DNA of 8,404 bases, from assembly GCA_002342685.1 (NCBI GenBank), contig DDQN01000022.1:1-8404 (forward strand). Reading direction: 5' to 3'. Positions 5,875 through 8,404 of this stretch are shown here, piece by piece. A program made the position numbers and the translations under genes. How positions within the stretch are numbered: position 1 is the stretch's first letter; each line of letters starts with the position of its first letter. The notes under the pieces were generated by a model. That model did no database searches. It worked only from the letters and a program-made list of their open reading frames with translations, and was not told the origin of the DNA. This stretch comes from Vibrio sp. UBA2441 (GTDB taxonomy: Bacteria; Pseudomonadota; Gammaproteobacteria; Enterobacterales; Vibrionaceae).

Positions 5875-5905
5875 AAAAAATCAGAAGATTAACCTTCATC
5901 TTCTG
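5875..5905 (-). terminator. Intrinsic terminator of minCDE overlapping the minE stop codon
   Basis: On the minus strand CAGAAGAT (5905-5898) pairs with ATCTTCTG (5889-5882) across an 8-base loop, followed by ATTTTTTAC (5881-5873). The stem begins in the last minE codons (PEDEG) and the TAA stop (5889-5891) sits at the loop-stem border. Ribosomes ending minE would cover the hairpin, which may link termination to translation. Confidence 0.75.
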
Positions 5906-6155
5906 GTAGTTTAACGTTCAACTCTAATACTGATAATTCACCATCGTCTTGTTGCTCTAGAGATACCTTAACCATGGAAGGGTCAACATCCACATATTTA
6001 CTCAGTACTTTAAGAATATCTTCTTTTAGTTTTGGTAAATATGAAGGAGATTTGTTCCCATTATTTCTTCTCTCCGCAACAATGATTTGAAGCCGCTCTT
6101 TTGCCATATTGGCAGATGTTTTCTTTTGAGGGCGGAAAAACTCTAGTAATGACAC
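5889..6155 (-). CDS. minE: MinE, topological specificity factor of division-site selection (88 aa)
   Basis: MinE drives pole-to-pole oscillation of MinD and so keeps MinC inhibition away from midcell. The N-terminal part (SLLEFFRPQKKTSANMAKERLQIIVAERRN, about 2-31) holds the membrane-targeting and MinD-contact segment, including the R-x-x-x-x-x-x-A-K-x-R-L helix. The rest (about 32-88) is the dimeric topological specificity domain, with YLPKLKEDILKVLSKYV and a final beta strand. The start is a GTG at 6155, which gives 88 residues, the same as in E. coli. A GGGGG site (6161-6165) lies 5 bases upstream, inside the last minD codons, and the GTG follows the minD stop after one base. An upstream in-frame extension would overlap minD and is not needed. 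Confidence 0.95.
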   Translation of the reverse strand: MSLLEFFRPQKKTSANMAKERLQIIVAERRNNGNKSPSYLPKLKEDILKVLSKYVDVDPSMVKVSLEQQDDGELSVLELNVKLPEDEG

Positions 6156-6156
6156 A

Positions 6157-6969
6157 TTAACCCCCAAATAATCGCTTAAAAATACCTTTCTTCTGTTCAG
6201 TGAGAAAGCGGAAATCCATTTGCTCACCCAAAAGACGTTCTACAGTGTCATCATAGGCTAAGCCTGCATCTGATTCTGTATCAAATACCACTGGTACGCC
6301 TTTATTTGATGCATTAAGAACGGCCTGGCTTTCGGGGATCACACCCAGAAGCGGCACGTGTAAAATATCTTCAACATCTTCAACGCTTAGCATTTCCCCC
6401 TGGTTTACGCGAGTCGGGTTATAACGGGTTAATAGTAGGTGCTGTTTAACGGGTTCTAGACCATCTTCGGCGCGGCGAGATTTTGAGTCTAAAATACCTA
6501 AAATTCGGTCAGAATCTCTTACAGAAGATACTTCAGGGTTGGTGGTTACAATGGCTTCATCAGCAAAGTAAAGCGCCATCAACGCTCCTTGTTCAATACC
6601 TGCCGGTGAATCACATATTACAAACTCAAAACCCATTTCATCAAGTTCATGAAATACACGTTGAACGCCGTCTTTTGTTAACGCATCTTTATCTCGTGTT
6701 TGAGATGCAGGAAGAATAAATAGGTTGTCGGTGCGTTTGTCTTTGATTAACGCTTGGTTTAGCGTTGCTTCCCCATTTATGACGTTGACAAAATCGTACA
6801 CGACGCGTCGTTCGCAGCCCATAATTAAATCTAGGTTACGTAGGCCAATATCAAAGTCGATTACTGCGGTTTTTTTGCCTTTAAGAGCAAGCCCAGAGGC
6901 TAGAGCGGCGCTTGAGGTGGTTTTTCCAACCCCCCCTTTACCTGATGTGACAACTATAATTCGTGACAT
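6157..6969 (-). CDS. minD: MinD, membrane-bound ATPase of division-site selection (270 aa)
   Basis: MinD binds the membrane as an ATP dimer, recruits MinC to block FtsZ, and is released by MinE-stimulated hydrolysis. The deviant Walker A motif GKGGVGKTT (10-18) has both the signature Lys11 and Lys16. The IDFDIGLRNLD segment gives Asp38 and Asp40, and FVICDSPAGIE is the Walker B and switch region. The C-terminal KKGIFKRLFGG is the amphipathic membrane-targeting helix. The length equals that of E. coli MinD when the ATG at 6969 is used, which has an AGGA site (6977-6980) 7 bases upstream. A TTG one codon earlier is not favoured. It follows minC by 13 bases and precedes minE by one base. Confidence 0.97.
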   Translation of the reverse strand: MSRIIVVTSGKGGVGKTTSSAALASGLALKGKKTAVIDFDIGLRNLDLIMGCERRVVYDFVNVINGEATLNQALIKDKRTDNLFILPASQTRDKDALTKDGVQRVFHELDEMGFEFVICDSPAGIEQGALMALYFADEAIVTTNPEVSSVRDSDRILGILDSKSRRAEDGLEPVKQHLLLTRYNPTRVNQGEMLSVEDVEDILHVPLLGVIPESQAVLNASNKGVPVVFDTESDAGLAYDDTVERLLGEQMDFRFLTEQKKGIFKRLFGG

Positions 6970-6982
6970 CAAATTTTCCTTT

Positions 6983-7645
6983 TTATATATTTAAAGCTTT
7001 AAAGTGCAGACAATTGTCTTGCATAGTAAGCATGATTTTTTTCTGCCAATATTCAGGCTCGATTTGATCGCTTAACCAATAATTCCCAGCAATTGATAGC
7101 AGCTCGGCTTGCAAATCCTGACAAATGATTTTTGCATCAGTTTGCCCGCTTGCCCCCGCTATTGCGCGTCCTCTTAATGTGCCATGTATATGGATACTTC
7201 CATCAGCAATGACTTCAGCGCCTGCATTAACATGATTTAAGATGACTAGGTCGCAATCTCTTGCATACACTTGCTGCCCGGAACGAATAGGCGTGTGAAT
7301 TATTTTAGTGGGTACAATTTCAGAGGGAGCCTGAATATGAGATTTGCTCGACAACATAATGGCAAACCCCGCTTCAGATGCGCGATTTTCCGTTCTCTTA
7401 TCTTTACTACCAGTGACTCCCACAGGGATCATTCCAATACTAAGAATGCCTCGTTTCAAGGCAGAGAAGTCGATATCGCCTTCAACTTTGGCAATATTAA
7501 TGACCACAGGTGCTGATGCAAAAAATGAAGGAGACTTAGCTATTTTCTTTTCTAGATAATCAAGAGTAGGTTTAATCAGGTTATCAGACAGGTGCAGGAC
7601 AGATAGTGTAAAACTGCTACCTTTTAAATCAGGAGCGTTAGCCAT
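6983..7645 (-). CDS. minC: MinC, inhibitor of FtsZ ring assembly (220 aa)
   Basis: MinC blocks Z-ring formation away from midcell, brought to the membrane by MinD. The N-terminal FtsZ-acting domain (1-100) starts with DLKGSSFTLSVLHL, as in Vibrio and E. coli MinC. A short linker (about 101-117) leads to the right-handed beta-helix domain (118-220) that dimerises and binds MinD; its RSGQ motif is at 121-124, followed by AGAEVIADGSIHIHGTLRGR and AIAGASG. The ATG at 7645 starts MANAPDLKG, matching the family N-terminus; an in-frame TTG 12 bases earlier is not supported. The nearest Shine-Dalgarno-like AAGG (7658-7661) is 12 bases away, a long spacing, so initiation may be modest. It is the first gene of minCDE. 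Confidence 0.95.
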   Translation of the reverse strand: MANAPDLKGSSFTLSVLHLSDNLIKPTLDYLEKKIAKSPSFFASAPVVINIAKVEGDIDFSALKRGILSIGMIPVGVTGSKDKRTENRASEAGFAIMLSSKSHIQAPSEIVPTKIIHTPIRSGQQVYARDCDLVILNHVNAGAEVIADGSIHIHGTLRGRAIAGASGQTDAKIICQDLQAELLSIAGNYWLSDQIEPEYWQKKIMLTMQDNCLHFKALNI

Positions 7646-7954
7646 GGTTTCAAACAACCTTGATAGTAATAGCTATGCTTTAATAAACTAGCATGGCTTT
7701 AAAACGAAAATGATATGTTATATGCCCAAACAGTCCCCAGCAAGCGTTCTTATTGTATAAATTGGGTCTTTAGGTGAGTTTTTGTTCGAAGTGTCTAAAA
7801 GTTGAGCTTTTCTGTGTATGAACTAACCGAAAGCTAACTGCGGCGGGGTCTTTAGAGAGCTGTAGTTTAGTTAGTTATTATTAATGATACTGTTGAAAGG
7901 AAAGGCATTGTGTGTGTGTACAATGCCTGTTTTCAACTAAAATGACGAGAAAGT
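7646..7954 (-). promoter_or_regulatory. minC upstream region with a weak promoter candidate
   Basis: This 300-base gap holds no gene. On the minus strand TATAAC (7722-7717, 5 of 6 bases of a -10) lies 15 bases after TTGCTG (7743-7738) or 17 after GCTTGC (7745-7740); both -35 matches are weak. This would leave a leader of about 65 bases before minC. A 10-base direct repeat GGGTCTTTAG (7764-7773, 7846-7855) and a small AAAAG/CTTTT hairpin near 7797-7811 also occur; they may be chance. The right end carries the chemoreceptor gene terminator. Confidence 0.35.
7892..7937 (-). terminator. Intrinsic terminator of the chemoreceptor gene
   Basis: AGGCATTGT (7903-7911) and ACAATGCCT (7920-7928) form a 9-bp stem around a GTGTGTGT loop. 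On the minus strand it is followed by TTCCTTTC, a pyrimidine tract with several Ts. Outer arms GTTGAAA (7892-7898) and TTTCAAC (7931-7937) extend the stem past an internal loop. It lies about 20 bases after the chemoreceptor stop codon and separates that gene from minC. Confidence 0.75.
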
Positions 7955-8404
7955 TTACACCTTGAAATGACCCACTAACTCATTAACCTGAGATCCAGAA
8001 CTTGAAAGTGCAGAACTGACTTTTTCTGATACTTTTAGATCAGCATACAGCTGTTGAACAATATCTTGGATGGAAGAAAGATTCCTGTTAATACCTTCAG
8101 CAACACTGCTCTGTTCTTCTGCAGCGGACGCAGTCTGAATACCCATATCTTGAATGGTGACAACAGCAAGATGTATATCTGATAAATGGTCTTTAATCAC
8201 GGACGATTCTTGAATTGTCTGTTCGCCTCGTTTTTGACTGGTTGTCATGGTAGTTACTGCTTCACTCACCCCATTTTGAAGTGCAGAAAGCATGTCATTG
8301 ATCTCTTTAGTACTAGCCTGGGTTCTGCTGGCCAGAGAGCGAACCTCATCCGCAACGACGGCAAAACCTCTTCCCTGTTCACCAGCTGCGTATTCCGGCG
8401 ATGG
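7955..8404 (-). CDS. Methyl-accepting chemotaxis protein, C-terminal signalling domain (partial, 149 aa)
   Basis: This is the C-terminal end of a chemoreceptor. The cytoplasmic signalling domain passes ligand signals to CheA and CheW, and its long coiled coil is methylated by CheR and CheB. GEQGRGFAVVADEVRSLASRT is the hallmark sequence next to the hairpin tip. The following heptad-rich helix contains ASAAEEQSSVAEGINRNL, the usual Vibrio-type methylation helix motif. The protein ends NELVGHFKV, without the NWETF-type pentapeptide that tethers CheR and CheB in some receptors. The sensor, membrane and HAMP parts lie outside the window, so the ligand cannot be told. The first seven codons at the window edge (PSPEYAA) do not match the conserved EAARA expected before GEQGRG, possibly an end-of-contig error. 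A terminator follows. Confidence 0.9.
   Translation of the reverse strand, partial: PSPEYAAGEQGRGFAVVADEVRSLASRTQASTKEINDMLSALQNGVSEAVTTMTTSQKRGEQTIQESSVIKDHLSDIHLAVVTIQDMGIQTASAAEEQSSVAEGINRNLSSIQDIVQQLYADLKVSEKVSSALSSSGSQVNELVGHFKV

Noticed and set aside
6156..6227. Longer minE starting upstream inside minD
   Set aside because: It would give 112 residues against the family's 88 and overlap the MinD membrane helix codons; the GTG at 6155 has its own GGGGG site.
6483..6994. Plus-strand open frames opposite minD
   Set aside because: MinD is unmistakable on the other strand; these frames show no family features and are shadows.
7912..7919. GT dinucleotide run as a microsatellite
   Set aside because: It is only four units and forms the loop of the chemoreceptor terminator.
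1..8404. CRISPR arrays, transposases, integrases, toxin-antitoxin or phage-defence genes
   Set aside because: I looked for regular spaced repeats and for their protein motifs in the open frames on both strands and saw none.

Overview
The window comes from a marine gammaproteobacterium, most probably a member of the Vibrionaceae (Vibrio, Photobacterium or a relative). MinC, MinD and MinE have the order and lengths seen in enteric bacteria and Vibrio. The truncated chemoreceptor has the GEQGRGFAVVADEVRSLA signalling tip common in Vibrio. The species cannot be fixed from the sequence alone. Both ends cut through sequences that recur in such genomes, a tRNA gene at the left and a chemoreceptor signalling domain at the right, so this may be a whole assembly contig.

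Layout from left to right. Bases 1-15 are the 3' end of a tRNA, probably tRNA-Gly, followed by a strong intrinsic terminator. A 230-base leader with a promoter candidate and inverted repeats leads into a half-size EamA/DMT-like membrane protein (+). A hairpin separates it from a convergent two-gene unit (-): a 56-residue lipoprotein whose end overlaps by 14 bases the start of a 730-residue secreted protein of unknown function. Next come about 700 bases without a convincing gene, which hold a decayed 5' half of a tRNA-Gly-like gene. Then follow a XRE-cupin regulator (-) and, divergent from it, azlC-azlD (+), a two-subunit exporter for branched-chain or related amino acids. The gap between regulator and exporter carries a cluster of GTTC/GAAC motifs that looks like an operator. 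The minC-minD-minE operon (-) ends in a terminator whose stem includes the minE stop codon. The last gene is the C-terminal part of a methyl-accepting chemotaxis protein (-).

How the genes work together. MinCDE is a complete system for placing the division septum. The XRE-cupin/AzlCD group is a classic divergent regulator-exporter pair. The lipoprotein and the 730-residue protein are probably translated together and both exported; they are the least understood part of the window and the best candidate for something undescribed. Several starts were corrected from Shine-Dalgarno sites and family lengths: minC to 7645, minD to 6969, minE to a GTG at 6155, and azlC to 4727.
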